A DNA stretch of 64,000 nt from Pipra filicauda (taxonomy: Eukaryota; Chordata; Aves; Passeriformes; Pipridae): NCBI RefSeq assembly GCF_003945595.2, contig NW_024104096.1, positions 418,501-482,500 on the forward strand, written 5' to 3'. Positions 23,197-34,165 of this stretch are shown one piece after another. The position numbers and the translations under genes are program-made. The notes under the pieces are model-generated. The model saw only the letters and a list, made by a program, of their open reading frames with translations, searched no databases and was not told the DNA's origin. The number at the start of each line of letters is the position of its first letter. Positions within the stretch are counted from its first letter, which is position 1.

Positions 23197-23733
23197 TGTA
23201 GGCGAACACCAGGATTACAAAGCCTGGAAAGAACAGCTTTAGAAACGGGTCCATTACAGCGATGACTTCCCGAGACTGAGCAAAGCAGAAAAACAACTAC
23301 TTGTGTTTTCTATTGTGCAGGTTCTCCCTGAGCTGTGTAATTTCCCTGGCCCACGTGGCCCCCCCATTCGGAACCATGTGGTCTTCCCTCCCCAGTCGAG
23401 AACTCCGCCCCTGCACAAGCAGGATAGGCTGTCTCACTCGCCTCTCCGCAGTCCCTGGTTCTGTTACTGGAACATGATCCTCCTGTATCCCCTATTGGTC
23501 AGTAGAGCCCTCAAGCCACTCCCTTCCCTCTGGACCTTGACCCAATCACGTCCTTTCTTCTTGCCCTCCCCCCCAAGCCCATATAAACTGCGAGAGTTTC
23601 GAAATAGAGGTCTTTTTGCCTTGGGACACCGAGAGGAAACTTGGTCGCTCTCTCCTCCTGCCGAAGGGGGACTGCGTGACTGAGTTCTTCTCCGGGAAAC
23701 CTCCAGCGGAGAGTCCACAATCAAGATTTGTTA
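23197..23733 (+). mobile_element. Class II ERV solo LTR
   Basis: 537 bp starting TGTAGGCGAACACCAGG and ending AAGATTTGTTA, flanked by a perfect 6-bp duplication TCCCTC (23191-23196 and 23734-23739). It has CCAAT-type boxes (CTATTGGTC, CCAATCACG) and a TATA box (CATATAAACTGC, near 23581). The poly(A) signal is decayed (GAAATAGAGG against AATAAA in the 54016 copy). With one LTR and matching duplications on both sides, it is the product of LTR-LTR recombination. Frames of 70-126 codons inside it are shadows. Confidence 0.9.
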
Positions 23734-23739
23734 TCCCTC

Positions 23740-25121
23740 CTGTTAGTCAACAATTGTGCTGAACTGCTGCCATGAAAAGTCAGGGAAGGAAAGCTGATTT
23801 CTTGGATACCAGGGTTCAAACCCTTGCAGGGATATGGGCAGTGGATCAGAGACCTTGAACCAGACACTTCTGTCAATACAAAGCCAATATGAAAGAGAGA
23901 GCAGTAAAAATAGCACTGACTACTAAACAAACTGATTGACAGACCTTTTTTGTAGAGGATATACACCATCTCCTGCCCTCCCCAAATTACTAGCTGGTGC
24001 TTTTCCATGGTGTGTACTCATTTGTAGATATAATGAGTAGCAATAATACTGTCTTATATTTTTCTTCCTTTTTGATGTTGATAGCAAGTAAATGCTGATC
24101 AAGCCAATACACACAAGCACAAAAGCTATGCAATTTCCTTAACATAAACATTCTCAGCTGCAAACAATGCTGTCATTCTAATTCTAACAGTTCTTTCTCC
24201 GGAGTTCAGTTTTTCCCATTTTTTCTCCTTTTTTTTTTCTCTCTCTTTTTTTTTTTTTTTTTTTTGGTGGGTCTTATCTACATGATTCTTCAGAGGATCA
24301 ATCAAAACTCATTTTCCTAGTGCAAATCAATCAATCAATATTTCATGCCTGACATGGCCTGGTATGTACTACAGAATCACAAAGCACCCATTTATATTTC
24401 CTTAACAACATGTTTTGCTTCTGTTTGACACGGAGAGATTGCCAAATACTTTAGAGGACAAATACACAGACATCTACATTGTTAGCTCCTATAAACTGTC
24501 TCCCTTTTATCTGGTTTCTGGTATCAGGCCTGCCTTTAAAAGACTTTCTCTACCTTGACATACATAGCACTGTGCTGGAAAAATTAAATAGTACAGAGAT
24601 ATCACATTTTCTACACTGTAAAGTAACACTACAGCTATTTAGACAAAGAATTCCCGAGACTCCAGTCATTTACTGTCTGATTCAAGCTGGACTTCAGATG
24701 GGTAGAGTAGAAGGGACAGTTTTCAAGAAATTGCCTTCTCTTCTTTTTACACCATTGAAAGGAAAAATAGCTTTTTCTGCTTTGCAAGGGTGCCTGACAG
24801 TCAGAGGAAGATGATGGAGATGATGGGGAGGAACTGGGCTCATGAACCCTCTACTGGCCCTCCTCTTCTGCATTTGGTTTAGGCTGGTGAATTGAAGGGA
24901 GTAGTGTGAAAGGAGTATAACCTCCACTTGGACTGACTAAGTCTGGGCTTTACTCTGACTCTATTAATTAAGAAGGGTTAATTTTTTCAGTTTCTAAAAC
25001 TCAATTAGTTGTCATTAGTTTTAGTGTCCTGTATGCAGTTAAAGCCTACTATTTTCAGATGAGAGAATTTGATGGGGAAAGGAAGATTTAACACTTCTCT
25101 ATAATTCCTTATGCAATGAAA
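23740..25121. other. AT-rich spacer with poly(T) tract
   Basis: No gene recognised. A T/C-rich run lies at about 24215-24266, and a small (ATCA)n run near 24326. Open frames at 24479-24814 and elsewhere have no family signature. Confidence 0.5.
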
Positions 25122-25397
25122 GTCATGCATCATGGCTAGGCTTCGCTAACGAAGATTTGGGAAGGGTTCTAACCACACTTACTACAAGCTCGCTGGTGGC
25201 TAAAAAGGCCAATATGAGGTAGACAAGTCTAGTTGCAAAAGGCACAGCAGAAAGACTCCTTAGGTGGTATCGGCAAGACACGATTCTTTCTGCGTTGTCT
25301 TTTCTCCTCGAGACTGATCCTGCATGTGTTCTGAAAAGAAACAGCATTGTTATAGATGGTGTGTCTCCAGGCCTGATTGCAGGCCACAGTGAAAGTA
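25122..25397 (-). mobile_element. RTE-like LINE, 3' fragment copy B
   Basis: Last 0.28 kb of the LINE family of 29631-34165, on the - strand. It covers GGAGACACACCATC, the basic EEKRQRRKNRVL segment and the zinc-finger region. It ends with GCCTAGCCATGATGCATGA, i.e. a minimal 3' UTR with ATG-type tail. It is frayed by point changes, for example a TAG in the finger loop. It is shorter than copy A and shares the same 3' terminus, which fixes the family's 3' end. Confidence 0.85.
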
Positions 25398-25543
25398 GTG
25401 ACAGGTATAAAACACTTGAAAACCTATGCATCTCCAAAATTAGCTCAAGTTGTGTTCTTTCATGCAAAAAATATTACTCCAAAAATGCTAAAGAGAAGAA
25501 CATATATATACCAGCGCGTATGTTCCTAACTCAAATACACAGA

Positions 25544-25803
25544 ACCCAAGGGAATGACTTGAAGTTGTGTCAGGAGAGGGTTAGGTTGGATATTAGAAAG
25601 AGGTTCTTCACCCACAGGGTGGTTGGGTGCTGGAACAGACTCCCCGGGTAACAGCACCAGTCCTGACAGAATTCAATAAGTGTTTGGACGATCCTCTTGG
25701 GCACATGGTGTTAATGGGGATGGTCCTCTGCAGGGCTAAGGGTTGGAGTTGATCCTTGTGGGTCCCTCACAACATGGCATATTCTATGATTCTGTGATTC
25801 TGC
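25544..25803 (+). mobile_element. CR1 LINE 3' fragment
   Basis: Last 260 bases of a CR1. Landmarks in order are GGTTAGGTTGGATATTAGAAA, TTCTTCACCCACAGGGTGG, CTGGAACAGACTCCC, GATCCTTGTGGGTCCCTCAC and an ATTCTATGATTCTGTG tail. It is older and more mutated than 21472-22400. Confidence 0.88.
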
Positions 25804-28800
25804 AATAATGTAATTTGAAGGCAATTTTATTTTTTTATTCCATTGATGGATATGACTTGTTTAATAGACCTTCCTTTTTTCTTTGTTTTGACCTATCTGA
25901 TACCCATTCTGTTACAGAGTTAATAGACAAGGTTGACAGAAATATGGATGCTGAGTTCAAAGCAGGTGTTTGACAAACACCTACTGAAGAAATTGCATTC
26001 TAGATTTTTCCTGCATTAGTTTTAAATTTAAAAAGCTTATTTTGCATCTCTTAAAAGTGCGGGATTGACCACCACTGAAACCTGTTCAGTAGCACAGGTA
26101 GCAGAAGTGAAAGTTTACTTACATCAATTTTTTGGATGGATTTTAATCTTTCTTAAGATGATTCACCTCTGAAAATAGAAGTGTATCCTCTACACCCATT
26201 CAGTACTTAAATCATCTCTTCAAAGTAACAGTAAATTGACTAGGTATTCTGAAAAATGCACTGATAACCATATTTCCTGTTGATTCTGGAGCATCCACTA
26301 ACAGTGTCGTGACTTTAGTCAACTAAATAAGATAGCTATGATTTAACACTAAATTTAACTGTAACCATACTTATATAGTCAATGAATCCAAAAGTAATGT
26401 TTCATGTGATTGAAATGGATAATTTTTGAACTATTCTTGCAGCTTCTGATTCTCAGAGGCAACTGAAGAAGGTACAGTACAACTCATTTACAGGCAAGAT
26501 TTAAAGTATCATTAATTTAATCTGATGGGGTTTTTTATATTGGACAGGAAGCTACAGCACTCTAAACACTTCTCTGTATTATATCTGCTATGAATTGAGA
26601 TGGTGCAAAGAAGGCCCATAATTTTTGCTCAGTCATTTACACATGCCAAGTACAGGACTTGTAGAAGGTTGCAGAAGTGATAATGTGAGTATAGTGTCTT
26701 TTATCTGGAATTAAATACGCTGATATTTGTCAAAATTGAAGAGGAAAAAAAATCCAGAAATATTGAATACAGTAGTTCTAAGAGTAGAAGTGATTAAGTG
26801 CATAGGATAGAAATGCATGAGGAATTATTTAATTTTTTTTTAAGATTGTCCACAGCACACTACATTCTTCAGATTTCTTGGTAGTGAAGCTACCAGCAGA
26901 AGTAATCCTCAGTATGCTTTCAGCATCCTGAGGTTTTTCAGAACACATCAATTTCCTAAGAATTAATACTATTCAACCTTTCTTATGAAGCTGTGTTTAA
27001 GATGAAATAGGGGAAGCCATGTCCAAAGAATCAAAGATCAATATAGCAAATGTGAAGATCTTTAAGACTATAATAAAAATCCTAAAAAGATCTGCTTTTC
27101 TGTTTAAAAAAGCTAAGCAATGAATGTAGTAAAGTCAGCTGTGGTGTTTATTTAAGTCTGTGCACATTTTTTATGATTTTTCTCAAAAAAAATGTTAAAG
27201 TATTCAAATATCATCAAAAATATACTGACTTGGATTCATATAGTGTGAGACAAAAAGAATATAGTCAAACAATGCTTCAAAATTAATTATACTTTATAAC
27301 GATTCACAAAATAATTTACCCCTTGTCACTGAAATACTTAACATTTAATCTAGGAGGAGACTGGATCTGCCATTAGTACCAAAAATATTGCACATGGCAC
27401 AAGGACTGCTAACTGCAATCTTCCTTTATTATCTGCGTGTTTTAAGATTTTTGATCATTTTCACTCTATGTAAGAGTGGCACATGTTGCATGGCCTTGCA
27501 CAGTAAATGATGCTATGCTGAAACAAACTGAGGTGGTTTTTCTGACTTTGACACCTAATCCAATGTATAAAAAAAGTGATCACTTGAGAAAATATTACAC
27601 ACCATACATTTTATTCTTCTGATCAGGAAAATTTTTACAACAGCATTGTAACAGCTGGAGTGTTGGGTTGGGCTGCTCTAGCAACTGAGATGACATTCTG
27701 CAGGTAGCATTTTAATTTAATTACATCCATGCTAATTTACACCAGATGCAGTCTGACCCACCTAGAGTTTAAAATCATTTAGCATCCTGCATTAGAAAGT
27801 AACACAAAGCTCCTTGTGATTTTCATGTGTAGAGACAGTTTGGTAAATCCAGACCAGAATTAGCCACTTTGAATCAACCTCAGTCATAGCAGCAGGCTGA
27901 ACATTGAGGGTTGCACTGTATGAATGAGACACACTAATACAAGCAAATGGCATGAAACAGCAGAGATGCTTTGCTCTGATTAAGCCTCTCAAGACTCTAT
28001 TCAGCAATCAGAGGGCTTAAAGCATATAGGGGACAGGATATTCTTTACAATGTGTTTTGAAGTGGAGCATTAAAGGCATACGTCTTTCCTCAAACTGCAG
28101 CCATGTCTTCCCCCATACAGTAACCACCATAGCCTTTTCTCAGTATGCTGGAAACCCTGAGGACTGGACAACATTTCTCTGTTTGTAGAAAGTTTAGAAG
28201 ATTGCGGAGCAACCTCCAAGGCCTTGGAGATGTAAGATGGTTATCACGCTGCTCATGTATACTACACGATCTCACCAGTCTTAAAATTAATTCCTGTGAA
28301 TACCTTAAAGCTACTGTTTTTGAAACCATTTCTAATGTGTTTTCTACCCATATTTTCAGAAGGAGATTTTGGTAGTGGACATCTTGGTTTTGTGTCATGT
28401 AATTGAAATATTTTACTTTTCAAAGTTCACAGTATCTGCAAAATCAAGCTGTGGCTGCCAGTGACTTTTACAATCAGGCCTAAGCAGGGACAAATTGGAT
28501 GTTCAGAATCCATGGGAGCATTTGGTCCTCAGTATATGAACATTGTAGAGAACATTTTGTCAAGACTCTTAGCTTCTGTGTTAATTCTTCCATCCAATTT
28601 CAGAACAATACAATACCACCAGTGTTAACACTCCTCCTTTGTGATTTTTTTTCCCCTTGTCCAATTGGAAAACAGACAACTTGATTTATGAGAAATCATG
28701 GAAAAGATTATGAAATGATAATTTGTGACACTCAAAATTAATCTACTAGTTTCCTCCACCAAGTTGTAACCATGCTTTGTCTAATATTATTTTAAAAAGT

Positions 28801-29630
28801 TAAAATCAAACCACAAAAACTTCTGCTACAGTTTAGTACAGAAGTACAGAAGTTACAATTTATCTCTATTACTCTCCCCTAATCACACACGGCATTTTAC
28901 ATGTGTGTCTGTATCTAACCTTTCTTCCATGAAGAGTACAAGGTTGAAATCTTGACCCCACTGAAGCCTAGTTCTATGTCATCTTGAGACTAGGACCTCT
29001 GAGAAGCATGTCAGCAATATATTCTGATAGGATGAACTAAGAGAAGAATAAGAAGAAAGATGAGATAACAATGACAGCATTTTCAAAACCAGGTTTATTT
29101 AATAGTTTATTTGCAGCAAGAAAATTACTGCATTTTCTTTCTAAAAGTTTTGTGGAAAGACCATTAAGATACTGTAGATAATGTTGCAATACAGTTGATA
29201 ATTTACCCTCTCTGCTATGTTTATTCGCTTGCCGACCAGAAGTTTAAAAGAGCAGAAAGTTTATGAGGTAAGAAACCAGTAGGCACATTATATTCTGTAA
29301 TATCACACCAGATGAATATTGTTTTTTTGAATAGCTCACTAAACAGTGAGGGTCACAATTGCTTATCCTAGTCAATACTGATCATTACATACAAAGAAAA
29401 AAAAAAAAGACCAAAAATGAAGAATATTGCTGGCTTCTGAATTTGTGGGGAGGTGAAAATTATTATTTTCAATTAATTGATAGAATATGACTTCAGTGAA
29501 CTCTTCAGACCATTTACTGTCTTGATGTTCCTCAAAAAGCATTACAGTTATTCCATGATGTGATTTGTGTATTATGCTGTTGAGATTCTTCATTTCAATA
29601 CTGCTAATATACTCAAAATTACTCCAGAAA
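25804..29630. other. AT-rich gene-free interval
   Basis: About 3.8 kb with no recognised exon, RNA gene or repeat family. Confidence 0.5.
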
Positions 29631-30930
29631 GTGGGCCTGGAGGGGCGCGCAGCACAGCCCCAGGCCTGGAAGTGCGCGTGATGTGGCTGGCCCTGGGCGA
29701 GGAAAGGGGAGGGGGAGCTTCGCTGGTGTGGACTGCGCCCTCGTGGGAGATGAGAGGGGGAGCCTCGGAGCACACAGAGGTTTGCCGGTCTGGTCTGGGG
29801 GAGGGAAAGGGTGTCGGGTGGGCTGTGAGGGTCCTCGGACTGGCGGGAGGGCGGGTGGGGCAGCCCTGTATGAAGTGTCACAGGTGAGCAGTACGTGGGA
29901 AGGTATGAGGTAACACAGTGGGGGGGATAAGGTCAGCATGGATAGTAGGTTCTTCTGGGAAGTTAGGGGTCTCAACCAGGCTGGGGCCTTGAGAGGTACC
30001 CCAGCCCCGGGTGGGTACGGGGGGTCAGAACGGTTTGGTTTTGGCTCGCCTGCGGCTACTGCCCAGGTTTGGTATGTTCTGGATATATTTGTTGCGTCCT
30101 GAAAGGGTAGTCAGGACAAAGGGATGTTCCTGAGTATTTCCCTGGGATTGAATATTGATGGGTGGCAGAAAAGTAGGGAGTGAAAGGCTTGCCCTACCAT
30201 CTTAATGGGAAAGAAGCCTGTGTACCCCTTTGTGGTTGCGAGCTATGCTGGCGATGGTACATGCCTTGGTAAGGTCACCCATGCCAGACAGGTCAAAACA
30301 GCAGGGTCAGATACAATACACCCTTGGGCAGGATGAGCTTGTTAGTCTTCTGGCAGTCATCCTAGGAGAAGGACAACTCTAATTCCAAACCCGGGCAGAT
30401 GGAGCTCGCTTAGCCCTGTAAGGCCATCCATCTAAGAGGTTACTCTAATCAAACCTATGTCCTGAGGACCTCACTGCTGCCATCCAAGCTCGCTCGGCCC
30501 TGGCAGATGAACCTTAGGATTAAAGGGTGGGTCCAGTTCTGTGCATACTGCGTCTCACCTAAAAAAATCCACTGCACAGGCTCAAAGGCTTTACCCACAT
30601 TCACAAAGCCCTGTAGTGATGGGTGAGGGTCGAAATGGCAGGTGAAAGGTGCACTGGAAGCTGCAGACCCAACCCTGCCTGCTGGCAGTTCAGGATATTG
30701 GTTGTCAGAGACTGACCAGAGATGACAGTCTCATGGGGCAGCATCCTGAATGACCAAGCAGCCTTTTTCAAGGAAACCACTGCTTACTCCACTCAGAGAG
30801 GGGCCTAGAAAAGGTGGCCTAGACAAAGCTCATCTCCCCCTTCACCCGGTTGCTTAACCGCGGCCAACGGGCATCTTCTACTAATGCGGTCACACAAAGA
30901 TCAAAAGACAAAGGCATGCACCTGCCTCCA
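29631..30930 (+). other. LINE 5' UTR with intron-like block
   Basis: GC-rich start (GGGCCTGGAGGGGCGCG). A segment ending GGAGCACACAGAG follows at 29779. Then a block beginning GTTTGCCGG (29780) ends CATCCTAG (30365), and GAGAAGGACAACTC follows. The copy at 62905-63319 joins CACACAGA directly to AGAGAAGGACAACTC, i.e. lacks exactly this block. Sequence from 30366 to about 30598 matches that copy closely (GGGCAGATGGAGCTCG, GGCCATCCATCTAAGAG, GATTAAAGGGTGGG). Confidence 0.65.
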
Positions 30931-30944
30931 AAGGTGTACCCAAA

Positions 30945-33900
30945 TTGACTCTCGCATGCTGGAACATCAGAACCATGCTTGATATCGTGGATAGTGGATG
31001 TCCTGAGTGTCACTCTGCCCTAATTGCCCACGAACTATCCCGTCTCAACATCGACATAGCTGCTCTCAGTGAAGTTCATCTCCACGAGGAAGGCAGCCTT
31101 AGAGAACATGGTGCCGGTTACACACTCTTTTGGTCAGGTAAACCCAGAACTGAAAGGCATCTCTCAGGTGTTGGCTTTGTGATTAAAAACTCCATTGTTC
31201 CTAAACTTGAAAATCTTCCGAGAGGTCATTCTGACCGCATTATCTCCCTACGCCTTCCACTACACAACAAGCAACATGTTGTCCTCTTTAGTATATGTGC
31301 CCCAACTCTCCAAGCTGACCCTGCCAAAAAAGATAAATTCTACACTGACCTGCGCCATCTTACCCAAAAGGTGCCTGCAGATGATAAGATCATTATCCTT
31401 GGTGATTTCAATGCCAGAGTAGGAAAGAACTTTGAAGTCTGGAAAGGAGGATTAGGCAAGAATGGTATTGGAAACTGCAACGATAATGGTTGACTTCTGC
31501 TAGAATTCTGTGCGGAGCAACAGCTCACCATCACTAATACTATCTTTCAGCATAAAAATAGTCTGAAGACAACCTGGATGCACCCCCGTTCTAAGCATTG
31601 GCACCTCATCGATTACGTCTTGGTGCGACAGAGAGATGTCCATGATGTTCATCATACCCATGTGATGCCCAGTGCAGAATGCCAAACAGACCATTGACTT
31701 GTGCACTGTAAACTTAACTTCAATCTTAAGTTCAAACCTAAAAAGGGCAGTATCCCAAGGAGGAGACTCCAAGTTAACAATCTCCAGTCAGCCACAGTGA
31801 GAGACAGATTCCAGGCAAATCTTCAAACTAGGCTCGAAAATCATTCCATAGATTCTACAGATGCCTCTCCTGAAACACTTTGGCACCATATTAAAAACAG
31901 CATCCTGCAGTCCTCTGAAGAATCCTTAGGGTTCTCCTTCAAGAAGAACAAGGACTGGTTTGATGAAAACAATCAAGACATCCAGGAATTGTTGAGGAAG
32001 AAGAGAACTGCTCACCAAGCACACCTTGCACTGCCATCCTGTCACATAAGAAAAGCAGTTCCAACAGAAACTCCGTGACGTCCAGAACAGCAGTGGATCA
32101 ATCTAGCTGAAAAAACTCAATTATGCGCAGATACGGGTGATCACAGAGGATTCTATGAAGCCTTGGAAACAGCATACAGGCATTCATACCAGGTCCAAAG
32201 CCCTCTACTCAGCGCAGATGGTCAAAAGCTTCTGACAGCTAAAACCTCCATTCTGAATCGATGGTCTGAACACTTTCAGACTTTTCAATACCAACCGTGT
32301 AGTCCAAGACTCAGCAATTCAGTCCATCACACAGCAACCGGTGAAGTATGAATTGGATATTGCCCCCACTTTAGGAGAAACACTTAAGGCCATAGAGCAG
32401 GTGAAAACTGGCAAGGCAGCTGGGGTTGATGGAATTCCACCTGAAGTCTGGAAACATGGGGGCCAAGCATTCCATGCTAAATTTCACGAGTTTGTGGTGC
32501 ACCGTTGGGAACTAGCAAACTACCATCAGACCTTTGTGATGCAGTCATCATCACCTTGTATAAGAAGAAGGGAGATAAATCAGACTGCTCAAACTACTGG
32601 GGTATTACTCTGCTCTCCATTGCTGGCAAGATCCTGGCAAGAATACTTTTGAACAGACTAATACCTGCTGTAGCAGAAGAACTTCTTCCTGAAAGCCAGT
32701 GTGATATCAGAGCCAACAGGAGTACCACAGACATGGTATTTGTTCTCAGACAACTGCAAGAGAAGTGTAGGGAACAGAACAAAAGTCTCTATGCAAACCT
32801 TTGTTGATCTCACCAAGGCTTTCGATACTGTGAGCAGAAAAGATCTGTGACAGATTTTGGAACATTTAGAATGTCCCCCCAAGTTCCTTAAAATTATCAT
32901 CTTATTTCATGAGAATCAGCGTGGCCAAGTCAGATATGGTGATGCACTTTCTGAGCCCTTTCTAATAACCAGTGGTGTGAAACAAGGCTGCGTTCTTGCA
33001 CCAACTCTATTCACAGTCTTTTTCAGCCTGATGCTCCAAAGGGCCACGGCAGACCTCGATAATCAGGATGGTATCTACATTCGATATCGTACTGATGGAA
33101 GCCTTTTCAACCTAAGGTGACTGAAGGCCCACACTAAGACCTTAAACCATCTTGTCCGGGAGCTGCTTTATGCTGATGATGCCGCCCTTGTTACCCACAC
33201 AGAAGCAGCTCTGCAGCGTTTAACATCCTGCTTTGCAGATGCTGCTGAGCTCTTTGGGCTGGAAGTCAGCTTAAAGAAGACAGAAGTTCTCTATCAACCG
33301 GCACCTTAGGAAGTCTTCTATCATTCCCATATCACCATTGGCCAATCAGAGCTCAAATCAGTCCAGCAGTTTAATAACCTAGGTAGCCTCATCTCCTTGG
33401 ATGGTAAGATTGACGGGGAGACAGACAACAAGTTAGCAAAGGCATATAGTGCCTTCGGAAAGCTTCATAAAAGAGTTTGGTGAAATAAACACCTGAAGAA
33501 AAGTACCAAGATCAGTGTTTACAGAGCCATAGTGCTGTCTACTCTTTTATATGGGTCAGAATCATGGGTCATTTATCACCACCACCAGCGACTCCTAGAA
33601 CGCTTCCATCAACATTGCCTCCGTACAATCCTAAACATCCACTGGTCAGATTACATGACTAATACATCTGTTCTAAAACAAGCAGCAGTCACAAGTATTG
33701 AGGCCATGTTGCTGAGAACACAGCTGTGATGGGCAGGGCACATCTCCAGGATGAAGGGCCACTGCCTCCTTAAGGTCATGCTTTATGGTGAACTTGCCAC
33801 TGGCTGCCGCATGAGAGGAGCCCCGAAGAGAAGATACAAGGACTCCCTGAAAACAACGTCTCAGCCTTGGCCATATTGATCACCATAACTGGTCTACTCT

Positions 33901-34133
33901 GGCCTCCAGTCGGGAGATCTGGAGACACACTCTCTCTAACGCTGCTGCTTCCTTTGAGAATGCATACAGGATCACTCTTGAGGAGAAAAGACAACGCAGA
34001 AAGAATCGTGTCTTGCAGAATATACCACCTAAGGAGTCTTTCTGCTGTGCCTTTTGCAACCAGACTTGTCTATCTCGTATTGGCCTTTTCAGACACCAGC
34101 GCGCTTGTAACAAACGTGGGTAGTGCCTTCCCA
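30945..34133 (+). pseudogene. LINE endonuclease-RT-zinc finger polyprotein
   Basis: Single-ORF LINE protein, now broken. The start codon is not determined; the frame is already recognisable at LACWNIRTM (30951). The endonuclease has the LACWN start, ALSEVHL, SGVGFVI and GDFNARVGKN motifs, then the HLIDYVL and TDH catalytic end around 31605-31694. Next is KKNKDWFDENN, typical of this element type. RT motifs follow: KTGKAAGVDGIPPEVWK, KKGDKSDCSNYWGITLL, the LTKAFDT block with DLTKAFD, SGVKQGCVLAP and LLYADDAAL. Past the RT are LLYGSESW and MRGAPKRRYK. The last domain is a CX2CX12HX3C finger (CAFC...H...C). Damage: TGA at 31491, 31695, 33118 and inside LLRTQL-WAGH (near 33727), frameshifts near 32050, 32330, 32800 and 33850, plus other stops. 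Most stops are TGA at places where copies or context suggest CGA arginine. Confidence 0.88.
34046..34108 (+). other. C-terminal C2HC zinc finger of the LINE
   Basis: Encodes CAFCNQTCLSRIGLFRHQRAC (first cysteine at 34046, last at 34106-34108), spacing CX2CX12HX3C. It is preserved in frame in copy C and traceable in copies A and B. Probably a nucleic-acid-binding tail of the retrotransposase. Confidence 0.75.
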
Positions 34134-34165
34134 AATCTTCATTCACAAAGCCCAGCCATGACTCC

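Larger units (their letters stand above)
29631..34165 (+). mobile_element. RTE-like LINE, near full-length copy C
   Basis: A 4.5-kb non-LTR retrotransposon. It has a GC-rich 5' part (29631-29779), a 586-base block with GT...AG ends (29780-30365) and a further 5' UTR (30366 to about 30930). One long decayed ORF follows: apurinic-type endonuclease (about 30945-31730), linker, reverse transcriptase (32341-33190, YADD at 33169-33180), and a C-terminal zinc finger (34046-34108). The very short 3' end (about 34120-34165) stops at GCCCAGCCATGACTCC. Size, single ORF, endonuclease style and short ATG-rich 3' end point to the RTE superfamily. I cannot say whether it is the bird family known as AviRTE. 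Copies A and B are 5'-truncated relatives. Confidence 0.85.

Noticed and set aside
23303..23724. Open frames of 69-126 codons
   Set aside because: They fall inside a solo LTR. The sister LTR at 54016 gives similar but frame-shifted products, so there is no selection for coding.
29567..29975. Frames of 61-169 codons on both strands around 29.4-30.0 kb
   Set aside because: They lie in the GC-rich LINE 5' UTR and cross its boundary into unrelated AT-rich sequence.
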